Origin: Chryseobacterium sp. 39-10
GTDB lineage: Bacteria > Bacteroidota > Bacteroidia > Flavobacteriales > Weeksellaceae
DNA length: 62,831 bases
Reading direction: 5' to 3'
Assembly (NCBI GenBank): GCA_001898255.1
Contig: MKTK01000034.1
Location: 26,247-89,077 of the forward strand
The translations under genes were made by a program, and so were the position numbers. Below the pieces are notes generated by a model. That model had not been told where the DNA came from. It did not search any database and was given only the letters and a program-made list of their open reading frames with translations. Below, piece by piece: positions 15,053 through 24,129 of this stretch (its first letter is position 1; each line of letters begins with the position of its first letter).

Positions 15053-18000
15053 ATGAACAGATTAATACACATAAGCGTAGAAAAACGCTGGGTAATGGTC
15101 GCCCTGTTTACCTTATTGGCGTTTTTCGGGTACTATTCGTGGAAACAGTTATCTATAGAAGCCTACCCCGATATTGCAGACGTTACTTCACAGGTGGTTA
15201 CGCAGGTGCCCGGACTGGCTGCCGAAGAAGTAGAGCAGCAGATTACCATACCCGTAGAACGGGCGCTGAACGGCTTGCCGGGAATGCACGTGATGCGTAG
15301 CAAAAGCACCTTTGGCCTGTCTATGATTACCATTGTGTTTGAGGACGGAGTAGATGATTATTGGGCAAGAATGCGTATTCAAGAACGGCTCAATGAAGTT
15401 GAACTTCCGTATCAGGCAGTACCAGGTCTTGACCCGCTTACATCGCCCATAGGTGAAGTGTACCGTTATATCATTGAGACTAACGGCGGTCAGGATTTAC
15501 GGGAACTGACCGACCTGCAAAACTTTACCATCATTCCCCGTATCAAACAGGTGTCGGGCGTAGCCGATGTGACCAATTTCGGAGGCATTACCACACAGTT
15601 TCAGGTGGAGGTAGATCCCCGCAAACTGGAGCAGTACAACATTACGCTCAGTGAGGTCATTGAAACCATAGAGAAGAATAATGTGAATGCCGGAGGGAGC
15701 GTATTGCCGAGAGGCGAATTAGGCTACGTTATCCGCGGAATAGGCTTGGTAAAAAATCTGGAAGACCTCGGAAAAATTGTGGTAAAATCCGAAAACGGCG
15801 TACCCATCTTCCTGAACGACATTGGGGAGCTGAAATACGGTACATTGGAGCGTAAAGGTGTATTGGGCTATACCGACCGGGAGCGTAACTATTCAGAAAG
15901 TCTGGAAGGTATCGTACTCCTGCTGAAAGGGCAAAATCCTTCCATTGTATTGGAGGGCATACACACAGCCGTTGATGAATTGAATAACGGAGGTTTGCCC
16001 AATGGCGTACGTATTCATACTTTCCTTGATAGAACCGATTTGGTCAATACAACGCTCAATACGGTATCTCATACCTTGCTGGAGGGAATGACATTGGTCA
16101 TTATCGTGCTGATAGTATTTCTCGGAAGTTGGCGTGGAGCGTTGCTTGTGGCTATTACTATTCCGCTGTCATTGCTTATTGCATTCATACTGATGCATTT
16201 TACCAACATTCCGGCAAACCTGCTTTCCCTTGGCGCTATTGACTTCGGCATTATCGTGGACGGAGCCATCGTAATGATGGAAACCATCCTGAAAAAACGG
16301 GAAGACAATCCCGAAGAAGAATTGCAGGAAAAAACCATTGCACAACGGGCAGCAGAAGTGGCCAAACCCATCTTCTTTGCCACCATTATCATCATTACTG
16401 CATACCTGCCGCTATTCGCTTTTGAAAGAGTGGAAAAGAAACTCTTTACACCAATGGCGTTTACGGTAGGATATGCCTTGTTAGGAGCTTTGGCTGTTGC
16501 CTTATTGGTTATCCCCGGACTGGCGTATGTGTTGTATCGCAAACCGCAGAAACTTTACCACAACAAATGGCTGGAAAAACTGACCGATGCTTACAACCGT
16601 ACCGTACAGAAAATAATGCGCAAACCGAAAAAGGTGTTTCTGCCACTGATATTGATTTTAGTGGCGGCATCGGCACTGACTATCCGTGTGGGAAAAGACT
16701 TTTTGCCGCCATTGGACGAAGGTTCTATTTGGTTACAGGTACAGTTGCCACCAGGCATTTCGGTTGAAAAGTCCAAAGAAATGAGCGATACTTTGCGGGC
16801 AAGAACGATGCGGCACGAAGAAGTAACCTACATTATGGTGCAGGCAGGGCGTAACGATGATGGTACAGACCCGTGGACAGCTTCGCATTTTGAGGTATCT
16901 GTCGGCATCAAGCCTTACAAAGAATGGAAAAGAGGCAAAACCAAGTACGACCTTATCGAAGAACTGGCAAAGGAATACGAGCAGCTTCCCGGGTTTACCG
17001 TTGGTTTTTCACAACCGATGATAGACGGCGTGATGGATAAGATTTCGGGAGCACACAGTGAACTGGTGGTAAAAATATATGGCGATGACTTTAAGGAAAC
17101 CCGCAGAATTGCCGAGGAAGTAATGACAACACTAAAGACCGTGCCGGGTGCAGTGGATTTGGACATAGACCAAGAGCCGCCTTTGCCACAGCTGCAGATA
17201 CACGCAGACCGAGATAAGATTGCCCAATACGGATTGAATGTTTCCGATGTAGCGGAATTGATTGAAGTAGCTATTGGCGGAAAAGCCGTTTCGCAGCTGT
17301 TCATAGGACATAAAGTGTACGATATCATCTGTCGGTACAGCGAGATAAGCCGTAATACGCCCGATAAGATTGCTAACCTGATGCTCACCTCCAAAACCGG
17401 GGCAAAGATACCGTTGTCGCAGGTAGCCGAAGTAAAGCTAAGTACAGGAGAAAGCACCATTACAAGGGACATGAACAAAAGGCATCTGACCGTAAAACTG
17501 AATGTACGCAACAGGGATTTGAAATCTCTATTAAATGATTCACAGAAAGCTATTGAGAAAAATGTGAAGTATGACCATAAGAAGTATACTATCCAATGGG
17601 GTGGTCAGTTCGAGAACCAGAACAGGGCTTATGAAAGACTTTTGGTTATCGTTCCATTGGCATTGGGGATTATGTTTATACTGTTGTATGGTGCGTTCGG
17701 TTCGTTTCGGCAGGCAGGGTTGCTGATGAGCATCGTGCCATTGGCATTATTCGGGGGTATGCTGGCACTCAATGTAAGAGGAATGACGCTCAATGTATCT
17801 TCTGCTGTTGGTTTTATAGCTCTGTTTGGCGTAGCGATACAGAACGGAGTGATTATGATTTCACACATCAACGAACTAAGATGTAAAGGCTATGATTTAT
17901 TGCAGGCAGTGATAGAGGGAGCCAAACACCGTTTCCGACCCGTGCTGATGACGGCAACTGTAGCGGTGCTTGGTCTGTTTCCCGCATCGCTGGCAACAGG

Positions 18001-18127
18001 CATCGGCTCCGATGTGCAACGTCCTTTGGCAATGGTTATCGTTTACGGATTGTTGTTCTCTACGTTAATCACGCTGTTTGCACTACCCGCATTGTATTAC
18101 CTCGTAGAAAAGAAATGGAAGAAATGA
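15053..18127 (+). CDS. czcA: CzcA-type heavy-metal efflux RND transporter
   Basis: Proton-driven inner-membrane pump of 1024 residues with the twelve-helix RND layout and two large periplasmic loops. Transmembrane helix 4 carries DFGIIVDGAIVMME with Asp397, Asp403 and Glu410, equivalent to Asp402, Asp408 and Glu415 known to be essential in CzcA. That motif belongs to the divalent-cation (Co/Zn/Cd/Ni) HME group rather than the Cu/Ag group; the exact ion is inferred. The N-terminus (EAYPDIADVTSQVVTQVPG) is the HME hallmark. It lies 35 bp after the adaptor and 86 bp before the outer-membrane factor gene. Confidence 0.93.
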   Translation: MNRLIHISVEKRWVMVALFTLLAFFGYYSWKQLSIEAYPDIADVTSQVVTQVPGLAAEEVEQQITIPVERALNGLPGMHVMRSKSTFGLSMITIVFEDGVDDYWARMRIQERLNEVELPYQAVPGLDPLTSPIGEVYRYIIETNGGQDLRELTDLQNFTIIPRIKQVSGVADVTNFGGITTQFQVEVDPRKLEQYNITLSEVIETIEKNNVNAGGSVLPRGELGYVIRGIGLVKNLEDLGKIVVKSENGVPIFLNDIGELKYGTLERKGVLGYTDRERNYSESLEGIVLLLKGQNPSIVLEGIHTAVDELNNGGLPNGVRIHTFLDRTDLVNTTLNTVSHTLLEGMTLVIIVLIVFLGSWRGALLVAITIPLSLLIAFILMHFTNIPANLLSLGAIDFGIIVDGAIVMMETILKKREDNPEEELQEKTIAQRAAEVAKPIFFATIIIITAYLPLFAFERVEKKLFTPMAFTVGYALLGALAVALLVIPGLAYVLYRKPQKLYHNKWLEKLTDAYNRTVQKIMRKPKKVFLPLILILVAASALTIRVGKDFLPPLDEGSIWLQVQLPPGISVEKSKEMSDTLRARTMRHEEVTYIMVQAGRNDDGTDPWTASHFEVSVGIKPYKEWKRGKTKYDLIEELAKEYEQLPGFTVGFSQPMIDGVMDKISGAHSELVVKIYGDDFKETRRIAEEVMTTLKTVPGAVDLDIDQEPPLPQLQIHADRDKIAQYGLNVSDVAELIEVAIGGKAVSQLFIGHKVYDIICRYSEISRNTPDKIANLMLTSKTGAKIPLSQVAEVKLSTGESTITRDMNKRHLTVKLNVRNRDLKSLLNDSQKAIEKNVKYDHKKYTIQWGGQFENQNRAYERLLVIVPLALGIMFILLYGAFGSFRQAGLLMSIVPLALFGGMLALNVRGMTLNVSSAVGFIALFGVAIQNGVIMISHINELRCKGYDLLQAVIEGAKHRFRPVLMTATVAVLGLFPASLATGIGSDVQRPLAMVIVYGLLFSTLITLFALPALYYLVEKKWKK

Positions 18128-18195
18128 TTGCGGATTTGTGATTTGAGATTTGGGATTTAAAAACAATCCGAAATCTCACCCCCGCCTTCCGAAAT
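18126..18195. repeat. CGAAATC-type repeat cluster between pump and outer-membrane factor genes
   Basis: The gap holds GATTGCGGATTT, tandem GATTTGAG/GATTTGGG units and inverted AATCCGAAATC. Positions 18145-18157 and 18165-18177 form a 13-bp stem with one mismatch. Related units recur at 19525-19570 and within the coding sequence at 19648-19687. Confidence 0.65.
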
Positions 18196-18213
18196 CCTAA
18201 AAAAAGAGAGCAA

Positions 18214-19503
18214 ATGAAAAAGTACATCAAAATATTTGTCAGTGTGGCATTCCTGTATTTTTCCTATATGGCAGATGCACAGGAAATAGACACATTGTTC
18301 ACCAAGAGAAAAATAGATTATCCTACCTATATTGGGTTGGTTGGTAAAAATAACCTGGAATATTCAGCCGAGAAATTCAACATCAATATTGCGGAAGCAA
18401 ACATCCTTAGAGCCAAAATATTTCCCGACCCTGAACTTGGTTTCGGCTATGCAGATAACGGTCAGCGAAGAATGGGAATGGGATATGGCTTTTCCTCTCA
18501 ACTGTCCTGGACACTGGAACTCGGTGGAAAACGGAAAGCACGGATAGACCTTGCCAAAAATGAAGCACAGCTTACCAATCTCCTGCTCGAAGATTATTTT
18601 CGCAACCTGCGGGCAGATGCTACACTGGCATACCTGCTAACCATTCAGAACCGTCATTTATTAGATGTGCAACTCAATTCCTACCAGCAAATGAAAAAGC
18701 TGGCAGAAGCAGACAGCATCCGTTTTAAGTTGGGTTCTATTACACAGGTTGATGCACGGCAGTCAAAGCTCGAAGCAGGTACGATGCTGAATGAGGTATA
18801 TGAAGCAGAAGCCGAATTGAAAACAGCATTGGCTAACCTGTCGCTTTTGACAGGTCAAAAACAAATGGAAGCCTTTTTTTATACCCAAGAAGAATTTACG
18901 GGCTTTGACAGGAATTTTGTACTACAGGATTTGATACCGATGGCTCAAAACAACAGGGCAGACCTGAAAGCCGCTTTGCAAAGCAAGAATATTTCGCAAA
19001 GTATGATTAAGCTGGCGAAAGCCAACAGAGCCATTGACCTAGGTTTGTCAGTGGGCGCAGGTTATAATTCGTATGTTCGGAACATTATTGCCCCTACGCC
19101 GTCTTTTACAACGGTGAATGCAGGGATTAGCATTCCACTCAAATTTTCAAATAACCGCCCTGGAGAACTTCGGGCGGCACAATACGGTGCGCTACAGGCA
19201 GAACAACTATACAAGAAAACGGAACTGACCATTGAAACCGAAGTAACTCAGGCTTTTTATACTTACAAAGCTGCTCAAAAACAGGTCTTGCAGTTCAACA
19301 CGGGATTGCTTGCCGAAGCAAAGGCAATTATGGACGGTAAGATATACAGCTACCAACGAGGAGAAACTTCTTTGCTGGAAGTCCTGAATGCCCAGCGAAC
19401 GTATAATGATGTGCAGCAAAACTATTATCAAACCCTCTACAGCCACGCTGCCGCATTGGTAGAGCTGGAAAGAGCAGCCGGTATTTGGGATATTAACTTT
19501 TAA
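18214..19503 (+). CDS. CzcC/CusC-type outer-membrane efflux protein (TolC family)
   Basis: Outer-membrane channel of the tripartite metal pump, 429 residues. It has a cleavable signal (cut after MADAQ, about residue 22) and two OEP repeats with long alpha-helical heptads (about 45-230 and 240-425), including the RADATLAYLLTIQNRHLL and EVTQAFYTYKAAQKQVLQF helices. The helical barrel spans the periplasm and docks on the adaptor. No lipobox is seen, unlike OprM-type proteins. It is the third gene of the operon, followed by a barrel protein after 83 bp of repeat-rich spacer. Confidence 0.9.
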   Translation: MKKYIKIFVSVAFLYFSYMADAQEIDTLFTKRKIDYPTYIGLVGKNNLEYSAEKFNINIAEANILRAKIFPDPELGFGYADNGQRRMGMGYGFSSQLSWTLELGGKRKARIDLAKNEAQLTNLLLEDYFRNLRADATLAYLLTIQNRHLLDVQLNSYQQMKKLAEADSIRFKLGSITQVDARQSKLEAGTMLNEVYEAEAELKTALANLSLLTGQKQMEAFFYTQEEFTGFDRNFVLQDLIPMAQNNRADLKAALQSKNISQSMIKLAKANRAIDLGLSVGAGYNSYVRNIIAPTPSFTTVNAGISIPLKFSNNRPGELRAAQYGALQAEQLYKKTELTIETEVTQAFYTYKAAQKQVLQFNTGLLAEAKAIMDGKIYSYQRGETSLLEVLNAQRTYNDVQQNYYQTLYSHAAALVELERAAGIWDINF

Positions 19504-19524
19504 AGGATTGAGGAATGCGGAGGT

Positions 19525-19570
19525 GAGATTGCGGATTTAGCGCGAAATCAAAAAAACCGAAATCCGAAAT
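19525..19570. repeat. Second CGAAATC-type repeat cluster
   Basis: GATTGCGGATTT (19527-19538) repeats the unit at 18126-18137, followed by GCGAAATC and AACCGAAATCCGAAAT in the gap before the barrel gene. Confidence 0.6.
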
Positions 19571-19586
19571 AAAAATAAGAAATCGT

Positions 19587-20378
19587 ATGAAAATCAAAAT
19601 AATCACAGCAATACTTTTTGGATTAATCAGCCTGAACGCTTTTGCTCAATCCGAAATCGAAAATCCGAAATCGGAAATCGGAAATCTTCAATTCGGTATC
19701 AAAGCAGGATGGAATTACAGCAACCTCTACGGAAAGGAAATAGACTATGTGTTTGCCGATGGCAAAACGGAGTACCAATCCGGGTTTCACGCTGGGATAT
19801 TCGTAGATACACGGATGTCAAAACATTTTGGGTTGAAACACGAGTTGCTGTTCAGCCAAAAGCGCATCGGTGTATCGCTCACAGATGCTAACGACGAAAT
19901 GTACCAATCGAAACTCACGACGTCCTACCTTGACCTGATGCCTGCCAGCCTGACTTTTCAGGCAGGTAGTTTTCAGCTATATGCCGGTCCATATATCAGT
20001 GCATTGCTCAATGCCAACGTAAAGCGCAACGATGCAAACGGAAAAATGTATAAGGATAAAAGCATTTTTGGCACAACCGATAATGACGAAACCGAGACAC
20101 GCTACCTTCAAAAGTTCGATTTCGGAGCGAATTTGGGATTAGAATACCGTTTTGATTTTGGACTTTCCGTAGGAGCAAAGTATATACACGGTTTTACCGA
20201 TATTTTCCAATACGCCAATAGCTATACTAATGGAGATACCAAAACCGATAATATTAAAATATATAATCGTGGTTGGATGATTTCTATTGGATACACTTTT
20301 AGTGAGGTAAAAAAAATAATTCCAAACTCAGGAAATTCATTAAAAATGATCAATAAACTCAATTCGGTTAAATTCTAA
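19587..20378 (+). CDS. Outer-membrane beta-barrel (PorT-like porin family) protein
   Basis: A 263-residue secreted protein with a signal peptide (MKIKIITAILFGLISLNAFAQ) and alternating strands of a small barrel, beginning at LQFGIKAGWNYSNLYG and ending in GWMISIGYTFS. The family (outer membrane protein beta-barrel domain) is widespread in Bacteroidota and has no defined function. The linker right after signal cleavage reads SEIENPKSEIGN and is encoded by CGAAATC-type DNA repeats (19648-19687), so an intergenic repeat has invaded the mature N-terminus. It is the last gene of the czc-like operon, so a role in metal stress is possible. The final 20 residues (IIPNSGNSLKM onward) look like a tail beyond the barrel. 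Confidence 0.78.
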   Translation: MKIKIITAILFGLISLNAFAQSEIENPKSEIGNLQFGIKAGWNYSNLYGKEIDYVFADGKTEYQSGFHAGIFVDTRMSKHFGLKHELLFSQKRIGVSLTDANDEMYQSKLTTSYLDLMPASLTFQAGSFQLYAGPYISALLNANVKRNDANGKMYKDKSIFGTTDNDETETRYLQKFDFGANLGLEYRFDFGLSVGAKYIHGFTDIFQYANSYTNGDTKTDNIKIYNRGWMISIGYTFSEVKKIIPNSGNSLKMINKLNSVKF

Positions 20379-20461
20379 TCATCCATAACGTAAAAATAGC
20401 GCTTTTGAATTCCTGAATTTGTGAAGAAATATCTTTTAAAAGAGGCAACTTGATCGACTTT

Positions 20462-21706
20462 TTATACCCACAACACCGCAATACTCAATAGCAGCGCGGG
20501 CAACATGACGATCCATCCTATTTTTAGGAATTGCCATGCGGAGATTTCGATGCCTTCTTTTCGTAAGATTACAATCCATAAAATTGTAGCCAGTGAGCCG
20601 GTGATGGAGAGGTTGGGGCCCAAATCGATGCCGATGAGCATGGCGCGTTTGATGGTCTCGGGAACGCCGGCTTGCACCACGTCGGATACGGCAAGTGCGG
20701 CAGGAAGGTTGTTCATCACATTGCTCAAAAACCCAATGCCTACGCCACTCAACCAGGTTGTTTGTGTTTCAGATTGGGCTAAACCCTTTTCCAGTGCATG
20801 GTGCATAAACTGAAGAAGGCCGGTTTTCATCAGCCCTTCCACAATAATAAAAAGTCCTGCAATCATTGGCAATACGCCCCAAGAAATGTGTTGGAGTAAT
20901 TTGAGTTCGGTCGTTCCTTTTTTCAGGATAATAATGAGCAGAAGTGCAATACTGCTCATTGCAGTGGGCAAACCTAAGTCGTACCCCAGCGCAGAACACA
21001 CCAGCAATACTACCGCTGCAAAACCAATTCCGATAAAGGAGATTTTCGCATCGTTCGAGAGTGGAGGGATGGCAATATTTCGCTCAATGGGCAAATTAAT
21101 ATTTCGACGCTGATTGAAGTAGAGGCAAATAAAGGTAACCACCACCGCCACTATCGATGGCAAGGCAAACTGTCGCAGCCAAGATTCCAATGGAGGCAAA
21201 TCTTTGCCATACACCACAATATTGGCAGGGTTGGAAATGGGTAAAACAAACGATGCCGCATTGGCTACAAAAGCACAAATAAACAGAAACGGCAATGGAT
21301 TTTTAATTTTAGCCGCCCTTACCGCAACAATCACCGCCGGCGTCAGGACTACAATGGTGGCATCATTTGATAAAAAAATAGTCGTCAGCACTCCAACGAG
21401 ATAGATGCCGATAAACAGCCGAAATCCCGATCCGTTAGAATACGAAACAGCGATGGCAGCAAGCCAGTCGAAGAGTTTTTCGCGTCTTGCAATCTCCGAA
21501 ATCAGCATCATGCCGCCAATAAACAAATAGGCGTCCATCCCTTTCATCACGCCGGCAAATGCATCCGTCGGTGTCACCAATTGGAAGAGCAGCAACAGAA
21601 AACTGCCGCCTAACGTCCAGTAAAACTCAGCCAATTTAAAAGGTCGTATGATGATCAGTGCGATGGAGGTGAGCGCAATAATCCAGATAAGGAGATTCTC
21701 CAGCAT
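20462..21706 (-). CDS. ArsB-like / SLC13-fold anion transporter
   Basis: Inner-membrane secondary transporter of about 414 residues with 11-12 hydrophobic helices. Segments typical of the ArsB/NhaD superfamily are present: FLSNDATIVVLTPAV, PISNPANIVVYG, LSNVMNNLPAAL and LGPNLSITGSLATILW, the two Asn-Pro/Asn-Leu hairpins being the substrate-site loops. The closest impression is an arsenite (ArsB) carrier, but no arsR, arsC or arsA is adjacent, so another anion cannot be excluded. A longer frame reaches 21793. The ATG at 21706 is preferred because it begins at the first membrane helix and leaves a leader after the -7 box at 21764-21771. Confidence 0.82.
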   Translation of the reverse strand: MLENLLIWIIALTSIALIIIRPFKLAEFYWTLGGSFLLLLFQLVTPTDAFAGVMKGMDAYLFIGGMMLISEIARREKLFDWLAAIAVSYSNGSGFRLFIGIYLVGVLTTIFLSNDATIVVLTPAVIVAVRAAKIKNPLPFLFICAFVANAASFVLPISNPANIVVYGKDLPPLESWLRQFALPSIVAVVVTFICLYFNQRRNINLPIERNIAIPPLSNDAKISFIGIGFAAVVLLVCSALGYDLGLPTAMSSIALLLIIILKKGTTELKLLQHISWGVLPMIAGLFIIVEGLMKTGLLQFMHHALEKGLAQSETQTTWLSGVGIGFLSNVMNNLPAALAVSDVVQAGVPETIKRAMLIGIDLGPNLSITGSLATILWIVILRKEGIEISAWQFLKIGWIVMLPALLLSIAVLWV

Positions 21707-21763
21707 GTTAATAAACGTAAAATTGTTTTGCTTCCGGATTTTTTTGATGATCATCCGAGCGTG

Positions 21764-21771
21764 CAAAATTA
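21764..21771 (-). promoter_or_regulatory. -7 promoter box for the ArsB-like gene
   Basis: Minus-strand TAATTTTG (TAnnTTTG). Transcription would begin near 21757, leaving about 50 nt before the ATG at 21706. Confidence 0.45.
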
Positions 21772-21910
21772 TCAATTTTAATAACTTGTACACGAATTTT
21801 TTTCGATATGATGAGGGCTAGAGATATGATCTTCTCCTATTCTCTAATAGATTAGTGGTTAAATATGATAAAAGAGGGATGGTGTTGTTTGAATTTTATA
21901 GCTTTGCATC

Positions 21911-22810
21911 ATGAATGCATCAGAAAATATTCAGCAGTTTTATCAAAGAATCGCTCATCAAACCGAGGAGGAAGTTACCGCGCTGAAGCCGCATATCAAC
22001 ATCTTTGATCGTGCTTCCTGCAAAGGTGCGGCGCCTTACTCCAGGCGGGATTATTATAAAGTGACGTTGGTAAGGGGAAAGGGGCTGCTGGAATATGCCG
22101 ACAAAGCTTTTGAGGTAGATCGGCCGGCTGTCTTGTTCTCAACACCGAAAGTACCGTACCGCTGGGTTCCGGCCGCAGGCGAGCAATTGGGGTGGTTTTG
22201 TATTTTTAATGAACCCTTTGCAAATGAGCAAAACGAACTGGTTACCAAACTGCCGATGTTTCAGGTTGGGACGGATAAATTGTTTTATCCGGATCGCGAA
22301 ACAGAAAATGAAATTGCGTTCTTCTTCGAAAAAATGATGACAGAAAATGCCGCTAATTACCAACACAAGCAGGATGTGCTCCGTAATTATCTCCATCTTA
22401 TTATTCATCAGGTGCTCAAGATGCAGCCGGCGCATCATCTCAAGTACCATCACAATGCTTCCGAAAGAATCACTGCGTTGTTTCTGGAACTACTGGAACG
22501 TCAGTTTCCCATTGATGCCAATTTCAATGTCTTGGAACTTAGGTCGGCCAAGGATTTTGCAGCACAGCTTTCGGTGCATACCAATCATCTGAATCGTGCC
22601 GTGAAAGAAGTGACGGGCGAAACTACCAGTCATCATATCAGCAAAAGAATCATCTCCGAAGCCAATGATATGTTGAGGCATACCAACTGGCAAATTGCCG
22701 AGATTGCCTTTGCATTGGGATTTGAGGAACCGGCTTATTTCAATACTTTTTATAAGAAAAATACCGGCTTTACCCCTAAGGAAATCCGAAATGTGAAATT
22801 GGTGCTGTAA
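21911..22810 (+). CDS. AraC-family transcriptional regulator
   Basis: A 299-residue regulator. The N-terminal cupin-like sensor domain spans about 25-180 (RDYYKVTLVRGKGLLEYADKAFEV), and the C-terminal double helix-turn-helix spans 195-297 (LSVHTNHLNRAVKEVTGET, then WQIAEIAFALGFEEPAYFNTFYKKNTGFTPKEIR). The effector is unknown. It is divergent from the ArsB-like gene and upstream of the aldo/keto reductase at 22928, a pairing common in Bacteroidota where the regulator activates the reductase. It is also a possible but less likely reader of the 21-bp-spaced sites at 25410 and 31305. Confidence 0.9.
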   Translation: MNASENIQQFYQRIAHQTEEEVTALKPHINIFDRASCKGAAPYSRRDYYKVTLVRGKGLLEYADKAFEVDRPAVLFSTPKVPYRWVPAAGEQLGWFCIFNEPFANEQNELVTKLPMFQVGTDKLFYPDRETENEIAFFFEKMMTENAANYQHKQDVLRNYLHLIIHQVLKMQPAHHLKYHHNASERITALFLELLERQFPIDANFNVLELRSAKDFAAQLSVHTNHLNRAVKEVTGETTSHHISKRIISEANDMLRHTNWQIAEIAFALGFEEPAYFNTFYKKNTGFTPKEIRNVKLVL

Positions 22811-22875
22811 TTTTGTTTGTTTGAAATTTATAATTTTTGGTTTGAATTCTTCAATTATAAACCAACACACCTTTT

Positions 22876-22883
22876 TAATTTTG
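22876..22883 (+). promoter_or_regulatory. -7 promoter box for the aldo/keto reductase
   Basis: TAATTTTG (TAnnTTTG), 44 bp before the ATG at 22928. It supports that start and argues against the longer frame from 22817. Confidence 0.5.
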
Positions 22884-22927
22884 TAGTATTCAATCACGTA
22901 CAAATTAAACATTTAAAATTGACTAAA

Positions 22928-23929
22928 ATGAACTACAGAACATTAGGAAAAACAGGCGAAAAACTATCAGAAATAGGATTGGGCTGCATGGGAATGAGCT
23001 TTGCTTATGGAGCAACTGATGAAAAAGAAAATATTAGCGTACTGCACAAAGCATTGGATCTGGGCATTAATTTTTGGGACACGGCAGATATGTATGCCAA
23101 TGGCGAAAACGAGAAATTAATCTCTAAAGTGCTGGTGCCCAATCGAGATCGGGTTTTTATTGCAACAAAATTTGGTTTTCGATATAGAGATGGCATCGCT
23201 GCACCCAGTGGAGCCAACGGAACGTACTTTGACGGTTCTCCAAAATGGATGAAAGAAGCTGTGGAAAATAGTTTGAAAAGACTGAAAATTGAGGTCATCG
23301 ATTTGTATTATGCCCACCGTGTTGATCCTAATATTCCGGTGGAAGAAACGGTAGGTGCCATGGCAGAGTTGGTGAAAGAAGGCAAAGTCCGTTACCTCGG
23401 TTTGTCCGAAGCATCACCTGAATCGCTACGAAAAGCCCATGCAATTCATCCCATTGCTGCTCTGCAATCTGAGTATTCGTTGGTAACCAGAGATGTGGAA
23501 AAAGAAATCCTTGCTACCGTCCGAGAATTGGGAATTACATTAGTGCCGTATTCTCCGCTGGCCAGAGGGTTGTTTCAGAATATAAACCATGCAGACGAAT
23601 TAACGAATGATGATTTCCGTTCGACTTTGCCGCGCTATCAGAAAGAATACCGTGAAAACAACCAAAATCTCGCAAAAGCACTCAATGAAATGGCGGCTGA
23701 GAAAAATATTACCGGCAGCCAACTCGCATTGGCGTGGGTACTGGCGCAAGGTGAAGATATTATTCCGATTCCGGGAACCAAACGTATCAAATATCTAGAA
23801 CAGAATGTTGCCGCCACCGAAGTGGAATTAACCGAAGCCGAACTTAAACAAATCGATGAGATTTTAAATCGATATCCAAATGTTGGTCCGCGGTATTCCG
23901 AAGGCGCGATGAAGCTGGTGAATAATTAA
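22928..23929 (+). CDS. Aldo/keto reductase
   Basis: NADPH-dependent cytoplasmic reductase of 333 residues, with a TIM barrel carrying the AKR catalytic set: Asp/Tyr in DTADMYANGENE (about 49-60), Lys in FIATKFGFR (about 80) and His in YYAHRVDPNIPVEET (about 125). C-terminal IPIPGTKRIKYLEQN is the cofactor 2'-phosphate loop. Length and motifs match the AKR13/IolS-like group, acting on small aldehydes such as methylglyoxal. The start at 22928 begins with MNYRTLGKTG, the usual family N-terminus, and follows a -7 box. It is probably controlled by the AraC gene upstream. Confidence 0.92.
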   Translation: MNYRTLGKTGEKLSEIGLGCMGMSFAYGATDEKENISVLHKALDLGINFWDTADMYANGENEKLISKVLVPNRDRVFIATKFGFRYRDGIAAPSGANGTYFDGSPKWMKEAVENSLKRLKIEVIDLYYAHRVDPNIPVEETVGAMAELVKEGKVRYLGLSEASPESLRKAHAIHPIAALQSEYSLVTRDVEKEILATVRELGITLVPYSPLARGLFQNINHADELTNDDFRSTLPRYQKEYRENNQNLAKALNEMAAEKNITGSQLALAWVLAQGEDIIPIPGTKRIKYLEQNVAATEVELTEAELKQIDEILNRYPNVGPRYSEGAMKLVNN

Positions 23930-24026
23930 TTTTATTATTATAAATTAATTACAATGGTGAAGTTTAGAAGAATCGCATAGGATTTTGGATAAAGAATATA
24001 ATCAATCTTGTCCGCGCAAAAAAAAG

Positions 24027-24083
24027 TATCATTTCGCAGATGATTCAATCATTATTTCTGCGGAATGATATTATTTTATTTAT
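24027..24083 (+). terminator. Terminator after the aldo/keto reductase
   Basis: TATCATTTCGCAGA (24027-24040) pairs with TCTGCGGAATGATA (24057-24070) with one G-U pair and an inner TGATT/AATCA. A T-rich tail follows. Confidence 0.65.
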
Positions 24084-24129
24084 TTTCATTTCAAGAATAG
24101 TAAACACATTATACATTAAAAAAAACTGA

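Noticed and set aside
21899..21906. TAGCTTTG as a promoter of the AraC gene
   Set aside because: It fits TAnnTTTG but would place the transcription start on the start codon itself, and no -33 box is present. A leaderless message is possible but unsupported.
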